64,000 bases of DNA from Sphingobacteriales bacterium 46-32 (GTDB taxonomy: Bacteria; Bacteroidota; Bacteroidia; Chitinophagales; Chitinophagaceae), in contig MKTY01000019.1 in the NCBI GenBank assembly GCA_001898485.1, positions 1 to 64,000 of the forward strand, written 5' to 3'. Of the stretch, positions 7,943 to 17,734 are shown in pieces; position 1 is the first letter of the stretch; every line of letters begins with the position of its first letter. The notes under the pieces are model-generated. The model was not told the DNA's origin and searched no databases. It saw only the letters and a list, made by a program, of their open reading frames with translations. The translations under genes and the position numbers were made by a program.

Positions 7943-9670
7943 TTATTTCCGGAACCTGATACCGGCAAAATCTACCACCTGCTCCTTTTTATTTGCCCTA
8001 AAGGTGACCGTAAAGCCGCCAAATCCGGCGTTAACACCCGAGGAGAGTGCATGGTTATTGTCGATAACATCTAAAGGGATCTCATTGGTGCTGCCCATCG
8101 TTTTGAGACGGCACATCAGTACGCTATCAGGGGTAATATATAGCTCAATGCTTTTAAACTTGCTGTCGCCGATCAGCATCTGGTAACCGTATTGCTGGTA
8201 TAATCCTGTCCGCTTTTGCCAAAGACTGACGTCAATCGGTTTCAGTTGATAACCCCAGTTATACTCCCTTTCGCCCGTCCGCTGGATCAGATAATGATAC
8301 CCCTGGATGTTGGTAAAGAAAAAACGCTGGCCACTTTTTTTCATCACCGTGTCATTGCCGCTGATCTCATAAGGCGCATATTCATTTTCGCTGAGCGGCT
8401 TTAGGATAGTTATTTTATCGTTCTCACGCATCTTAAGGTATTTGCCTGCTACGGAAATGGTCACATAAGACGTTGCTTTAGCATAGCTGCCCGCGTGTTG
8501 CTTTAGCTCGGCTGGCGACAGCTTAACAATATGAGCAGTATCATGGACTACCCCTGTTGTAGGAGCGGGAAATAGATCGGCAATACGCAGGCCGAACCGG
8601 GGCAGCAGTTTAAAGCAGAAATCTTCTGCGGCCTGTCCTCCCTCAGCTGTGTTGGTCATCACGACAACAGCAGCATTCTTTTCGGGAAAGAGCAGCAATT
8701 TGGCATGGGCAAAACCGGCGCTGCCTGCGTGGTAAACGGCAAAGGCCGAGTCGTTTTTGAACATAAACCAGCCCAGGCCTTTTTTGTTGCTTTCTATCGG
8801 AACCGAGCCGTTCTGGAGGCTGAACATCTGATGAAGGGTGCTCGCTTTAATAATGGAATTGGTTTCGCCCCGGTACGCTTTCAGCAAGCCAGTCGCGTAT
8901 TTGGTAAAGTCATTCAGATCGGCGTAAATACCACCGGAAGCGATATCCCGGAGTTCAAACACCCTGAAGTTTTGCCCGTATGCATATATTTTGCTGCGGT
9001 TCTGCAGGCTGTCCATGGCGAATCCGCTGTGCGACATAGCTAACGGTTCAAGGATATGGCGGCGAATATAATCAGCGTAGTCCTCTTTGCTGACGGCCTT
9101 GATGACATTGCCCAGCAGGTTATAGCCCGCGTTCGAATAAAGCCCTACCATGCCAGCCGGGTATAACAAATAGGTCTGGTTGACAAAGCCAGGAACATCC
9201 GTATATTTTCCGCTTTCCAGGTCCGAATTTTTCCAGATGTCTGATTGGATGCCGGAGGTATGGGTCATTACCGATTTCACCGTGATCTTGTCGGGGTTGA
9301 TGCCTGGCCCTGCCATCGGGCGAAACCGGGGCAGGTAGGTTTTTAACGGTTTATTGATATCCAGCTTGCCCTGCTCATTCAGCTGCATCAGGGCCAATGC
9401 GGTAAAGGTTTTGGTTATGGAACCGATATTGACCACCGTCTGCGGCGTCATCGCAATGTTGTTTTCTCTGTCGGCATAACCGAACCCCTGTTGCCAGATT
9501 ACCCTGCCGTCGAGTATGATAGCCGCACTCAGTCCGACAATATGGTCAGCGGCCATTTTTTCGGTAAAATATTGTTCAGAAGTTTTGACAAGATCGGCTT
9601 GATCGGCCGGTTGCTGCGCAACAGCGCTGGTAGTAATAATTAGTACAAAGAACAATGACAGCATCTTCAT
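7943..9670 (-). CDS. Serine hydrolase, class C beta-lactamase/esterase family
   Basis: The 575-residue exported protein has a signal peptide (MKMLSLFFVLIITTSAVAQQ) and a penicillin-binding-protein/beta-lactamase fold at about residues 28-365. The catalytic set is visible: S84-I-T-K87 (SxxK), Y178-S-N180 (YxN) and H314-A-G316 in place of KTG, typical of class C-like esterases and D-aminopeptidases. The C-terminal 200 residues form a beta-rich domain like the lipocalin-type extensions of this family. It acts in the periplasm or outside, on a peptide, ester or beta-lactam not predictable from sequence. It is monocistronic, with a 300-bp gap upstream that would hold its promoter. Confidence 0.85.
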   Translation of the reverse strand: MKMLSLFFVLIITTSAVAQQPADQADLVKTSEQYFTEKMAADHIVGLSAAIILDGRVIWQQGFGYADRENNIAMTPQTVVNIGSITKTFTALALMQLNEQGKLDINKPLKTYLPRFRPMAGPGINPDKITVKSVMTHTSGIQSDIWKNSDLESGKYTDVPGFVNQTYLLYPAGMVGLYSNAGYNLLGNVIKAVSKEDYADYIRRHILEPLAMSHSGFAMDSLQNRSKIYAYGQNFRVFELRDIASGGIYADLNDFTKYATGLLKAYRGETNSIIKASTLHQMFSLQNGSVPIESNKKGLGWFMFKNDSAFAVYHAGSAGFAHAKLLLFPEKNAAVVVMTNTAEGGQAAEDFCFKLLPRFGLRIADLFPAPTTGVVHDTAHIVKLSPAELKQHAGSYAKATSYVTISVAGKYLKMRENDKITILKPLSENEYAPYEISGNDTVMKKSGQRFFFTNIQGYHYLIQRTGEREYNWGYQLKPIDVSLWQKRTGLYQQYGYQMLIGDSKFKSIELYITPDSVLMCRLKTMGSTNEIPLDVIDNNHALSSGVNAGFGGFTVTFRANKKEQVVDFAGIRFRK

Positions 9671-9970
9671 ATCGCGAAAGATACATTTTCTGAGTTATAA
9701 AGCGAATACAAACTGCGAATTGAATGTTAAACTGTTTTTAGCCAAAATGAATTATCGGTCGTTGATAAGAGGGGAGATTAGTATTGGCTGATTATGCTAT
9801 ATCAATGGATAAAGGAAAAACGTGGGGTGTGAAACTACAGGAAACCGGGAAGTATCTGCAAAAGTGATTATCTTAAGTGCTGTAAAGGCAGCGTGTTGCT
9901 AAATAATAATAGGCATTTTGAGGCGGTGGAATAGCCGATATAATTTAATGAAAAAACGTTGTTCAAATAA
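9671..9970. other. 300-bp divergent intergenic region
   Basis: This separates the divergently transcribed serine hydrolase and M61-like genes and must contain both promoters. It is AT-rich near both starts. I see no strong inverted repeat, RNA gene or additional reading frame. Confidence 0.5.
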
Positions 9971-11380
9971 ATGTTCATGAAATACCTGGCTACGATTATT
10001 CTAATGGCCTGCTTTTGTCTGCCCAGTTCGGGCCAGGTCAGTTATTCCATTACATACAATGATAGTTCATCTTCAAAGGTGAAAATAACCATCCGGCCTA
10101 CTAAGCTAAAAAGAGGGCCGATTGTTTTTATCATGCCCCGTTCTGTGCCTGGTGCGTATAGCGTACTTCGTTACGACAGTTTTATTGAAGGGCTTTCTGC
10201 GATTGACAACGCAGGCGAAGCGCTCAGTATACATAAAGACAACAATGGCGCACCACGGTGGTATTGCACGGACACTACTAAAGTAATTACTCAGCTGACA
10301 TACGAGATAGATCTTCGGAAAATGGAACGCCAGCTGGATCCTACCGATGCTTCTATTATCCGGCGGGGCTTTGCAGGTTTGCTCAACTATTCCATTTTCG
10401 GATGGATAGAAGGAACAGAACAACAGCCTGTTCAATGCACCGTTCACACATTTGATCAATGGCCTGTTTTTACCAGCACCCAGCCAACGATGCAGATGGC
10501 CAAAGGAACATTAACTTTCAACGTCGAAAATTACTATACGTTGGCTGACGGGCAACTTTTCATGGGCCCGCAGTTTCAGGTAAAAGAGTTCAAAGGCCTC
10601 GTTCCATTATTTATCGCTTCATATTGTCAAACCGGCCATGAATATCTTGAAGACTATGGCAAACAGGGAATCATGAGTTTGGAGATTTTACATGATTATT
10701 TTGGGGAGCTGCCTTTTAAACAATATTCCATCCTGTTGAGAAAAGCCCTGCCACTTGAGCCGGGAAGTGTGCCTCCTTTCGGAATGGAGCATTTGCAGAG
10801 CTCAACATTTTTTGGCGATACATCGGATTTCAGATCAAATCCCCTGAGCAAAGCAGAACTGGTAGCGACTATGCCTGCTTATCTTCATCACATGGGCCAT
10901 TCTTTTATCCCCCTGCGATGTTACGGAGATGCGTATCGTCCTTATGTAAAAGAGATACCGCCTGTCATCAATAATATCTGGTTCAATGAAGGCTTTATGT
11001 GGTTTGTACTCTATGAAGCATTGAAATCAGACAGATGGGAGAAGTTGTTTTATAACAATACTTATAAAGCAGATCCACTGATAAAGAAAATGAGCCTGCA
11101 GGAACTGTCACAGGAGGCTTCGTTCATGTATAGTTCCGACTTCAGGTTGGGGAGAGCCGTATTTTCGAGAGGTGCAGGCATGGCTATTGAAATGAATAAT
11201 TATATTAAAGAAAAAACCGGGGGTAAAAAATCAATGAAAGATGTGCTGCGATCTCTTTATTATTGGACAAAAGAAAACAAACGTCCCTTTACCATGGAGG
11301 AATTTCCACTACTGATCAATAAGGCTAGTGGTGTTAACTTAACCGCTATTTATAATAAATGGCAATTGCCGATTGAATAA
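9971..11380 (+). CDS. M61-family peptidase-like protein with degenerate active site
   Basis: The 469-residue exported protein (signal peptide ending near SSGQ, residue 22) follows the M61 glycyl-aminopeptidase plan. An N-terminal beta domain contains MPRSVPGAYSVLRY (family P-G-S/A-Y-x-x-R-x-Y), a G-M-E-H-L-Q-S-S motif lies near 271, then the zinc motif region, then NIWFNEGFMWF near 335 with the third ligand E340. The family has HExxH, but here residues 306-310 read HHMGH, so the catalytic Glu is His. Both zinc-binding His and the distal Glu persist at normal spacing. It is therefore probably not a standard peptidase; it may bind metal or ligand only. No PDZ domain follows, although many M61 members have one. 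An in-frame ATG at 9977 is an alternative start with a cleaner signal peptide. Confidence 0.7.
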   Translation: MFMKYLATIILMACFCLPSSGQVSYSITYNDSSSSKVKITIRPTKLKRGPIVFIMPRSVPGAYSVLRYDSFIEGLSAIDNAGEALSIHKDNNGAPRWYCTDTTKVITQLTYEIDLRKMERQLDPTDASIIRRGFAGLLNYSIFGWIEGTEQQPVQCTVHTFDQWPVFTSTQPTMQMAKGTLTFNVENYYTLADGQLFMGPQFQVKEFKGLVPLFIASYCQTGHEYLEDYGKQGIMSLEILHDYFGELPFKQYSILLRKALPLEPGSVPPFGMEHLQSSTFFGDTSDFRSNPLSKAELVATMPAYLHHMGHSFIPLRCYGDAYRPYVKEIPPVINNIWFNEGFMWFVLYEALKSDRWEKLFYNNTYKADPLIKKMSLQELSQEASFMYSSDFRLGRAVFSRGAGMAIEMNNYIKEKTGGKKSMKDVLRSLYYWTKENKRPFTMEEFPLLINKASGVNLTAIYNKWQLPIE

Positions 11381-11478
11381 TTTCTCCGATGGGTTCCAAT
11401 TTCAATTAAAGTTGGAAAGAAGCATTTCTTTTTACGATCAGGTTTTCCAATCAAAAATTTACTTAAGCCAAACAACTA

Positions 11479-12939
11479 ATGAAACTTTTTTTCCTCTTTC
11501 TGCTGTTATCGTACAGCCTGTGCCTGCAGGCACAACACAAAAAGGTAGTGCAACCTTTTATTCTGAAAGGGCAGATTACCAACTGCCCGGAAGAATATTT
11601 GCGGATTTTTTACCGGCTGCCCGATGGCAGAGTACTGCATGATACGCTGAAGCTGGATCGGGAAGGCAAATTTTATCTGCGTAGTACAAAGGTAACGCGA
11701 CCGCTGGTGGCGAGTATTCAGCAAAAAAATATTCAGATCAATGATTTTTTTGTAGCTCCGGGATATGAACTCACTATCACGGGCGAGGGCAGGGACTTCC
11801 TATCGCTGGCCCGCAGCAAGAAGATCGCGGGCAGGGGAGCTGCTCCGAACCGATACCGGTTTATGCTCGATTCAATCCAGATAGCCAGGATGGATACCAC
11901 CAAATGGTATACGTTGCTCAAAGAAGATTTACTGCAGTATGCAAAACGCGACAGGAAACTGAAGGATTCAATAGCCGGGGTAGTATTTACCGGCAAGTCG
12001 CCGAAAGATCCGTATCTAAAGCAGTTTGAAGCCATCGTACGGGATGATATCAGCTTTCAGGAGCTTTATCTTTTACTGGCGCATATCAGCATGAATGGCA
12101 GCAAATATTCTTACGAAGAAGCCAGGGCATTGGTGGAGAACAATACAGATCCGGGTCTTATTTCCGGCATCTATGATGCGCGCCACCTGGCTTCGGGTGA
12201 TTACAGAAACTGGATAGTCACGGGTGAGTGGCCCTCTTATCTGATCAACCTCGACAAAAAAGCGGATACTGCGAAGAGCAAAATCAGTATCGACAAATTG
12301 CAAAAGATAGCGGCAGTGTATCCCGCGGGCGCAGTGAAAGACTATGCGCTCACCATGATCATGGAGGGACGTGCAGAATTTGCCAGCACACTGGAGAAGC
12401 TCAACAATTATAAAACGCTGTTTGAGCCTTACAAAGCGATGGTAATGGAGCCAACGTATACGGAGCGGATTGGCGCAGCTATTGCCCGTAAGGAAGCAGA
12501 GCTGCTGGTCACCCAAACGGGGAAGCCGGCGCCACCCTTTACACTGGCAGACATCGATGGTAAAACCTATAGCCTGAGCGACTTTGCCGGCAAAGTGGTC
12601 TATATCGATCTGTGGGCCAGCTGGTGCCATCCCTGCCGGCAGGAAGTTCCCGACTATCGAAAGCTGTATGCGAAATACAAAGACGACAATCGCATCGTTT
12701 TTATGGGCATTGCGGTGCAGGATGGTATCAATCAGTGGAAAAAAGCGCTCGCAGAAGATAAGCCCGACTGGCTGCAACTGATCGATAAAGATGATAAGGT
12801 CTGGACCGCCTATGTGGCCAATACCATTCCCAAGTTTATCGTTGTTGACAAACAGGGCAATATTGCCAACTTTGATGCACCGAGACCCAGTAGCGGTGAG
12901 ACGATTGAGAAACTGCTGTTGCAGGAAATGGCAAAGTAG
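11479..12939 (+). CDS. DUF4369/TlpA-like thioredoxin-domain protein
   Basis: The 486-residue periplasmic protein has a signal peptide (MKLFFLFLLLSYSLCLQAQ), an N-terminal beta-sandwich of the DUF4369 type (about 25-115), a helical linker, and a C-terminal thioredoxin-like TlpA/ResA domain (about 346-480). The redox motif W382-C383-H-P-C386 sits in VVYIDLWASWCHPC, and the cis-Pro region is at TIPKF. Proteins of this build reduce or isomerise disulphides of exported proteins. It follows the M61-like gene by 98 bp on the same strand and may be co-transcribed. A second TlpA protein occurs at 32353-33327. Confidence 0.88.
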   Translation: MKLFFLFLLLSYSLCLQAQHKKVVQPFILKGQITNCPEEYLRIFYRLPDGRVLHDTLKLDREGKFYLRSTKVTRPLVASIQQKNIQINDFFVAPGYELTITGEGRDFLSLARSKKIAGRGAAPNRYRFMLDSIQIARMDTTKWYTLLKEDLLQYAKRDRKLKDSIAGVVFTGKSPKDPYLKQFEAIVRDDISFQELYLLLAHISMNGSKYSYEEARALVENNTDPGLISGIYDARHLASGDYRNWIVTGEWPSYLINLDKKADTAKSKISIDKLQKIAAVYPAGAVKDYALTMIMEGRAEFASTLEKLNNYKTLFEPYKAMVMEPTYTERIGAAIARKEAELLVTQTGKPAPPFTLADIDGKTYSLSDFAGKVVYIDLWASWCHPCRQEVPDYRKLYAKYKDDNRIVFMGIAVQDGINQWKKALAEDKPDWLQLIDKDDKVWTAYVANTIPKFIVVDKQGNIANFDAPRPSSGETIEKLLLQEMAK

Positions 12940-13022
12940 GGCGTTAATATTTCACTATTGTCCGGGTGGAGGTATTGGAAAACCGCTGCTTTTATATTGT
13001 ACCTGAATAAAGAATTCCCTGC

Positions 13023-15275
13023 TTACTTAAATAAGCCAGTAAAATTTTCTGCTTTAGTCGTAGTTGTTTCAAAGAAACAGCTTTGGTCATTTTGTCCAGG
13101 GCTCCCTTCGCGCACTGTATTCTGTGTATGCTTCAGGCAGAGGGCATTGGTATTATTGCCCTGCCAGTATTCGACAGTAAACGGGTAAGTTATCTTTTCT
13201 AATTTTCTAGTCGTTGTCTTCAACCGTTTTATTCTGGTTTCCAGCACTTCCCTTATATGCTCTGCACTCATGCCGTTATTGATTTTGCCTACACTCCATT
13301 CTTCATTCACTCCTTTTAGAGGAGTAATAGTAAGCTGGCCGCCATTTACCGTATAAGCACCAGTTTCATATTGTAATACATTCACCGGATTGCTGGCAAC
13401 ACCGGATGCGGCATTATAAACAAAATAGTAAGTACCATCGGCATTGAATTTATATTGATATTTCCAGAAGCCGCCCGTATGAAAACCGCTACTATTTCCA
13501 TAGGCCGCACCATACTTTTCCATGGTCTGAGCCTCCCATATTTTTTCGGCAATAGGTGAATGAATAGTAGTACCGGGCGCAACTTCTTTTGTGTCCGATA
13601 CAGCAGTTGTGACCGGTTTATAACTGAAAGGTATTTTTGTGCCCGCAGGCAATTCTATCGATGGCTTGTCGGGGGTATAGGGTCTGCCATATAACCAGGA
13701 ATTTTTAAAAGAGGCATTGTTGCTGAAGGCGCCATCTCTCAATGTGGGCTTACTGTATTGCAGTACGAGATTTGTTTTTTGAATGCCGGAGAAATAATGA
13801 AAATCCATCGTGTAAACGACTTTCTCCAGTGTGCGCTTTTCTGTTTTAACCAGCCTGCCGGGTTTATCACTTCCCGCTTTGCTCCAGCTTTCTACGGTAC
13901 CGCTTTGGGGTGATATGCTGAGTTGATTGCCGCTTAGTTTATAAGTTCCTTTTTCATAAGCATACACAATTTCGTTTTGGTACAGGTAGCTGATGTTTTT
14001 TTGCAGAAACTGATAGGTCCCATCGGGGTTGAAATAATATTCCCGCCAGTCGTAACCGGCCGTATTGGCCTCGCTGCTGTATTGGCCCCAAATGCCCCGA
14101 AGCTGGCTGGCATTCGCGCTGCCCCCTGCATCGGTATTACCAGTGTTTTGACTGCCAGGCCCATCTATGGAAAGGTTGCGCTGTCCATTGCTGGTACCGG
14201 ATGCAGCAGCTGTCAGGGATTTATTCTCAAAACCTGTTTTAACCCCCGGTGGATTATCGACCAGCGATTCCCGGTCGCGAAAAGAATACCGAAATTCGTA
14301 GGCTTCGTTGGGGCTGTTAAACTGTCCGCCATCTCTTTGGGTAGACTTGCCTGTATTAAGATCAAGTCTGTAGTCGCCTGATCCGGAGAAATATTTAATG
14401 TCAAAACTATAGGTTACTTTTTCCAGTTTGTAGTCATAGGCTTTTATCGGTTTGCCCCATTCTTTGGTACTGCCCGTCTTTCCCCAAAAACCACTCTTCC
14501 CGTTTTTGGGTGTAAGCGTTAGCCGATTGCCATTAACCTCATAGGTGCCCGATTCGAAAATGTAGAGAATGTCTTTTGTTTTGGTAAGCCATTGTTTATT
14601 GCGAAAGAGGTAAGTGCCATCCGGATAAAAGGCGTACTCTTTTCTAAGGTATCCGGCAGTATACTGAGGCATACCGTTGATGTTGTAGCCGGTCGTTTCG
14701 AGGAGATAGTCAGTCCATAGACCCACTACAGATGATTTGCCGGACTGAGGCGAACGGGTTGTAACACTGGTTTCATTTTGGGCAACCTTTGTCAGCTCCA
14801 GTGAATTGATCAGCGCCAGCAATTCATTTTGATACTGCTGGGTATTGGTGATCAAAACAACGCTGACCATTTGTCCTCCTCCCGTAGCCGTCATCAATGT
14901 AGCAACGCCCTTAGTGGTGCCATCGGAATAATTTGCACTGCCTGATAAAATATCCCAGCCGTTGTCCTGCTGAGGCGCCAGCATGCTGGGATTTTGATTT
15001 ACCTGTACAGTACTTTTGACCAACCTGGTCCAGTCGGTATTGAAGTTATCACTTGCAGCGGCACTGGAGCTGGTCGCTTTGGTAATGACAGCTACCGCAT
15101 ACGCGCCTGTTTTTTTATCGGAAACAGATAATTGTACACCGGCTTCGCCCTGCTGCTGTTCCCAGCCTTTTGGTATTACAAAAGAGACAACATCGAAACT
15201 TTGTTTTTGTGCATAAGCAGTAGCAGCTGTGCAGAAAAGAGTCATGAGAAGGAAACAATTTTTTATTGTTTTCAT
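13023..15275 (-). CDS. Exported protein with three tandem beta-rich repeats
   Basis: The 750-residue protein has a signal peptide (ends AYAQ, residue 23), then a domain of about 140 residues beginning FDVVSFVIPKGWE, followed by three diverged copies of one module at about 185-320, 392-518 and 578-730. Each copy contains Y-x-F-x-x-D-G-T-Y-x-F, then E-x-G-T/A-Y-x-V/L-x-G-x-x-L-x-I/L-x-P, a Trp, and L-E-K-x-x-Y, which resembles the strand pattern of small lipocalin-like barrels. I do not recognise a named family and do not assign a function. Cell-surface or periplasmic ligand binding is a guess from the fold pattern. It lies 37 bp after a lipoprotein gene on the same strand and is probably co-transcribed with it. 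Confidence 0.75.
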   Translation of the reverse strand: MKTIKNCFLLMTLFCTAATAYAQKQSFDVVSFVIPKGWEQQQGEAGVQLSVSDKKTGAYAVAVITKATSSSAAASDNFNTDWTRLVKSTVQVNQNPSMLAPQQDNGWDILSGSANYSDGTTKGVATLMTATGGGQMVSVVLITNTQQYQNELLALINSLELTKVAQNETSVTTRSPQSGKSSVVGLWTDYLLETTGYNINGMPQYTAGYLRKEYAFYPDGTYLFRNKQWLTKTKDILYIFESGTYEVNGNRLTLTPKNGKSGFWGKTGSTKEWGKPIKAYDYKLEKVTYSFDIKYFSGSGDYRLDLNTGKSTQRDGGQFNSPNEAYEFRYSFRDRESLVDNPPGVKTGFENKSLTAAASGTSNGQRNLSIDGPGSQNTGNTDAGGSANASQLRGIWGQYSSEANTAGYDWREYYFNPDGTYQFLQKNISYLYQNEIVYAYEKGTYKLSGNQLSISPQSGTVESWSKAGSDKPGRLVKTEKRTLEKVVYTMDFHYFSGIQKTNLVLQYSKPTLRDGAFSNNASFKNSWLYGRPYTPDKPSIELPAGTKIPFSYKPVTTAVSDTKEVAPGTTIHSPIAEKIWEAQTMEKYGAAYGNSSGFHTGGFWKYQYKFNADGTYYFVYNAASGVASNPVNVLQYETGAYTVNGGQLTITPLKGVNEEWSVGKINNGMSAEHIREVLETRIKRLKTTTRKLEKITYPFTVEYWQGNNTNALCLKHTQNTVREGSPGQNDQSCFFETTTTKAENFTGLFK

Positions 15276-15312
15276 GGTTGAGTTTTAAAACTTCAATAAG
15301 ACTATCTGGGTT

Positions 15313-16131
15313 TTAGCGGTTGTAATAGGTATAGTAAGTGGTATCGCTTAAGCCGAGGACGTTGCCGGGTTGCGTATAGACAGCGAAGCTGCGTCTTGTG
15401 ACCAGGCCCAGTTCATCCGTCTGATAACTGTATTCTGTTGACTGGCGGATATTTTTATTGTTCAGCAGATCATAATAAGTGGCCTTTTTCAGGAGATTGA
15501 CGGCTTGTTTACTGAAAAACGACAGCGGTAAACCGGAATTATAGTAATCTGTACGGTAAGTGAGGTTGGGATAATACTCCATCACTACAGAATCTCTGGC
15601 AGGCGGGATAGAGGGGCTGAATGAATTACGGATGAATATACCGTAAAGGATATTTCCGTTTTGGTATACATATTTGTTGTCGTTGTCGTAACCGGAATAA
15701 TGAATGATCTCCCGGGCAGATGTGCCATCGGCGTTATGTTCATATTTTCCGGATTGTGTTACCGTAGCATTTGTCGCCAGCCAGAAGGTATCAATATAGG
15801 TTTTGCCGGTGCGTCTGTAATAAGCTTTTGTCGTGGAGGGCACGCCGTTATTAAACTGCTCCTGGGTGTACATGTTATCCGACAATTTGTAATTATACAC
15901 CGACACCAGACCAGAAGACCTGCGTACTTCGTAACTGATATCAGTACCCGAATAGGTATAATTGGACGTATCTGACGATTGACTGCTGCTGCTGCCTGAG
16001 TAAGTAGTGCGTTTACTTATGGCTTTTTTTATTTTATACAGCGAGTAGTCGGTACTCCGTTGCTTTGGTGCATTTTTTTTGCAGGCTAAGCATAGGCTCA
16101 CCAGGATAAGTGCAGGGATAAGTAGCTTCAT
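15313..16131 (-). CDS. Lipoprotein of unknown function
   Basis: I chose the ATG at 16131 because it gives a standard lipoprotein signal, MKLLIPALILVSLCLAC, with Cys at 17 followed by KKN. The longer frame from 16197 adds 22 residues with no signal character. The mature 255-residue protein is Tyr/Ser/Thr-rich with recurring strands (YSYQTDELGLVTRRSF and similar), recalling the repeat-type beta proteins of Bacteroidota, but no motif assigns a function. It is followed 37 bp later by the three-repeat protein, suggesting a two-gene unit exported to the envelope. Confidence 0.7.
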   Translation of the reverse strand: MKLLIPALILVSLCLACKKNAPKQRSTDYSLYKIKKAISKRTTYSGSSSSQSSDTSNYTYSGTDISYEVRRSSGLVSVYNYKLSDNMYTQEQFNNGVPSTTKAYYRRTGKTYIDTFWLATNATVTQSGKYEHNADGTSAREIIHYSGYDNDNKYVYQNGNILYGIFIRNSFSPSIPPARDSVVMEYYPNLTYRTDYYNSGLPLSFFSKQAVNLLKKATYYDLLNNKNIRQSTEYSYQTDELGLVTRRSFAVYTQPGNVLGLSDTTYYTYYNR

Positions 16132-16430
16132 GATAAGTGTTTTTGGGCAACGTTTTATGAGCCAAAGATGAAAGTATCTGGTACCCCTGTCAATCATACT
16201 AAAAGAGGATTTTTGGTAAGAATCAGGTGCCTTGTCCAGCTATGGAATCGGTTTAGTTGGCCAGGACATCTGAGGCGATGCCATTCATACCATTTTTTGT
16301 AAGTGGTTAGAAATGCGGTGGGCGCGCGAGGCGCCGTGGGCATACATGCTGGGTTGCCGGCATTTCCCCGGCGAATACAGATTTATTTTTCAACATACCT
16401 CATGACATAGGGAGAGTATCAACGTCATTT
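16132..16430. other. 299-bp gap upstream of the lipoprotein gene
   Basis: No gene is visible. It contains a short GC-rich patch (GGGCGCGCGAGGCGCC near 16321) and a partial GCCGG/CCGGC hairpin near 16360-16372, but no T-tract on the minus strand, so I do not call a terminator. It probably holds the promoter of the lipoprotein-repeat protein pair. Confidence 0.4.
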
Positions 16431-17711
16431 TTACAGCAATTTCCTGATTCCCTCAAAGTCGAGGTTATTGATATACTTATCCCGTACACTAAGGGTAAAC
16501 TTATTCAGTGTGCTATAGCGGTACATTACTTCTATTACAGCGGGCTTAGATCCGTTGGCCGGATATTTTTTCAGATACTCAGGATTGATCCGGTAAAGTT
16601 TATAACCATAAGTACCGGTATAGAAATCGGTGAAATAAAATTTGCCATATACCACAGACAAATCTCGTTTTGGATCGCTGGGAATTCTGAAAGCCTTATT
16701 ATCGTGCTGTATGATAACCTGGCTGTTCAGCCATTTTTCATCCTGTTCAGATAAAAGTTTTTTGGCGGTAGCTTTTTTCTGCTCATTGATGATGGGGATC
16801 TCGCCGGCACTTTTTTCCAATAATGCCAGCCTGTCTTTTTGATTTTGTAAATAGGGGTTTTTGTTCTTTTCCATTTCCGCTACTGCGCTTCTGGCGTTAG
16901 TCAGCATCTTCTGCATATTATCGGTAAGGGCTATTTTTTCCCGGTCATAATATTCCAGCACGGCCTGGAGAAATTCTTTCCTGGAAACCGGAATCAGAAA
17001 GGGAATATCTGTGTGGGTAAAAAACCAATGCCGGAATGTATAACCACTCCAGTCGACTGACCGGTCTTCAAATGAATAAGCCAGTCCTCCTCCGTTTTTT
17101 GTTTTAAGCAGTTGAGTTCCCTGGCCTCCGACTGTTTCTTCGGTTGCATCAAAATACCCATTGCTTTTATTAATCGACTCCACTATCTCCGGATGCTCAA
17201 AGCCCATGTACTCAAATACAGCCAGCATGGGCGCATTCACGTCAGGACTATTCATGGGCTGCCGGTATAGCGGATTGCCCTGATCTATATTTTCGAATAT
17301 TTTCCTGAAATCGGGGTTGCCATTTATTCTCAATACGCCCTGGTACTCATCCACGATTTTTAACTGGCGAGACTGTACATGACAGACAAATTCGTGAAAC
17401 CCTAGATTGTAAGTACGTTCATACGTCAACTGAGTACCGTAAAACATTTTACCGCTCAGGCCAAAGAAGCTGCTTTTTGCCTGTCCTCCGGTAAACTGTG
17501 ATATATTCTTCTTACATACATTTTCAAAATCCTGCATCAGTTTTGTAGCCTGTGCTTTTTGTGCAGTTGTATAGGCGGAACCACCCAGTTTTTTACCGGT
17601 ATGATTGTCGAGGAAACGCCCGGGTTCGTTGCGCACGCTCTCATCGGTGCAGTTTTGCGCATGTATGCCAAGCGAATGAATGAGCAGGCAGAGCAGAAAA
17701 ATTCGTTTCAT
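16431..17711 (-). CDS. Exported protein of unknown function
   Basis: The 426-residue protein has a signal peptide (MKRIFLLCLLIHSLGIHAQ) with the mature chain starting NCTDES. The remainder is soluble, with His-rich stretches such as GFHEFVCHVQ (near 104) and FRHWFFTHTD (near 228) that could bind metal, and a Lys/Glu-rich helical section at about 275-320. I recognise no family and no complete catalytic motif. It begins 23 bp after the end of the TPR protein gene on the same strand, so the two are very likely one operon and may act together in the periplasm. Confidence 0.7.
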   Translation of the reverse strand: MKRIFLLCLLIHSLGIHAQNCTDESVRNEPGRFLDNHTGKKLGGSAYTTAQKAQATKLMQDFENVCKKNISQFTGGQAKSSFFGLSGKMFYGTQLTYERTYNLGFHEFVCHVQSRQLKIVDEYQGVLRINGNPDFRKIFENIDQGNPLYRQPMNSPDVNAPMLAVFEYMGFEHPEIVESINKSNGYFDATEETVGGQGTQLLKTKNGGGLAYSFEDRSVDWSGYTFRHWFFTHTDIPFLIPVSRKEFLQAVLEYYDREKIALTDNMQKMLTNARSAVAEMEKNKNPYLQNQKDRLALLEKSAGEIPIINEQKKATAKKLLSEQDEKWLNSQVIIQHDNKAFRIPSDPKRDLSVVYGKFYFTDFYTGTYGYKLYRINPEYLKKYPANGSKPAVIEVMYRYSTLNKFTLSVRDKYINNLDFEGIRKLL

Positions 17712-17734
17712 TGGAACTGATTTATTGCAGGAAG

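Noticed and set aside
11373-11642. A plus-strand frame between the M61-like and thioredoxin genes
   Set aside because: It overlaps the thioredoxin gene in another frame and shows no signal or family motif.
12073-12777. A 234-codon minus-strand reading frame
   Set aside because: It lies fully antisense to the well-supported thioredoxin-domain gene and has no recognisable motif or signal; such frames are expected opposite GC-balanced genes.
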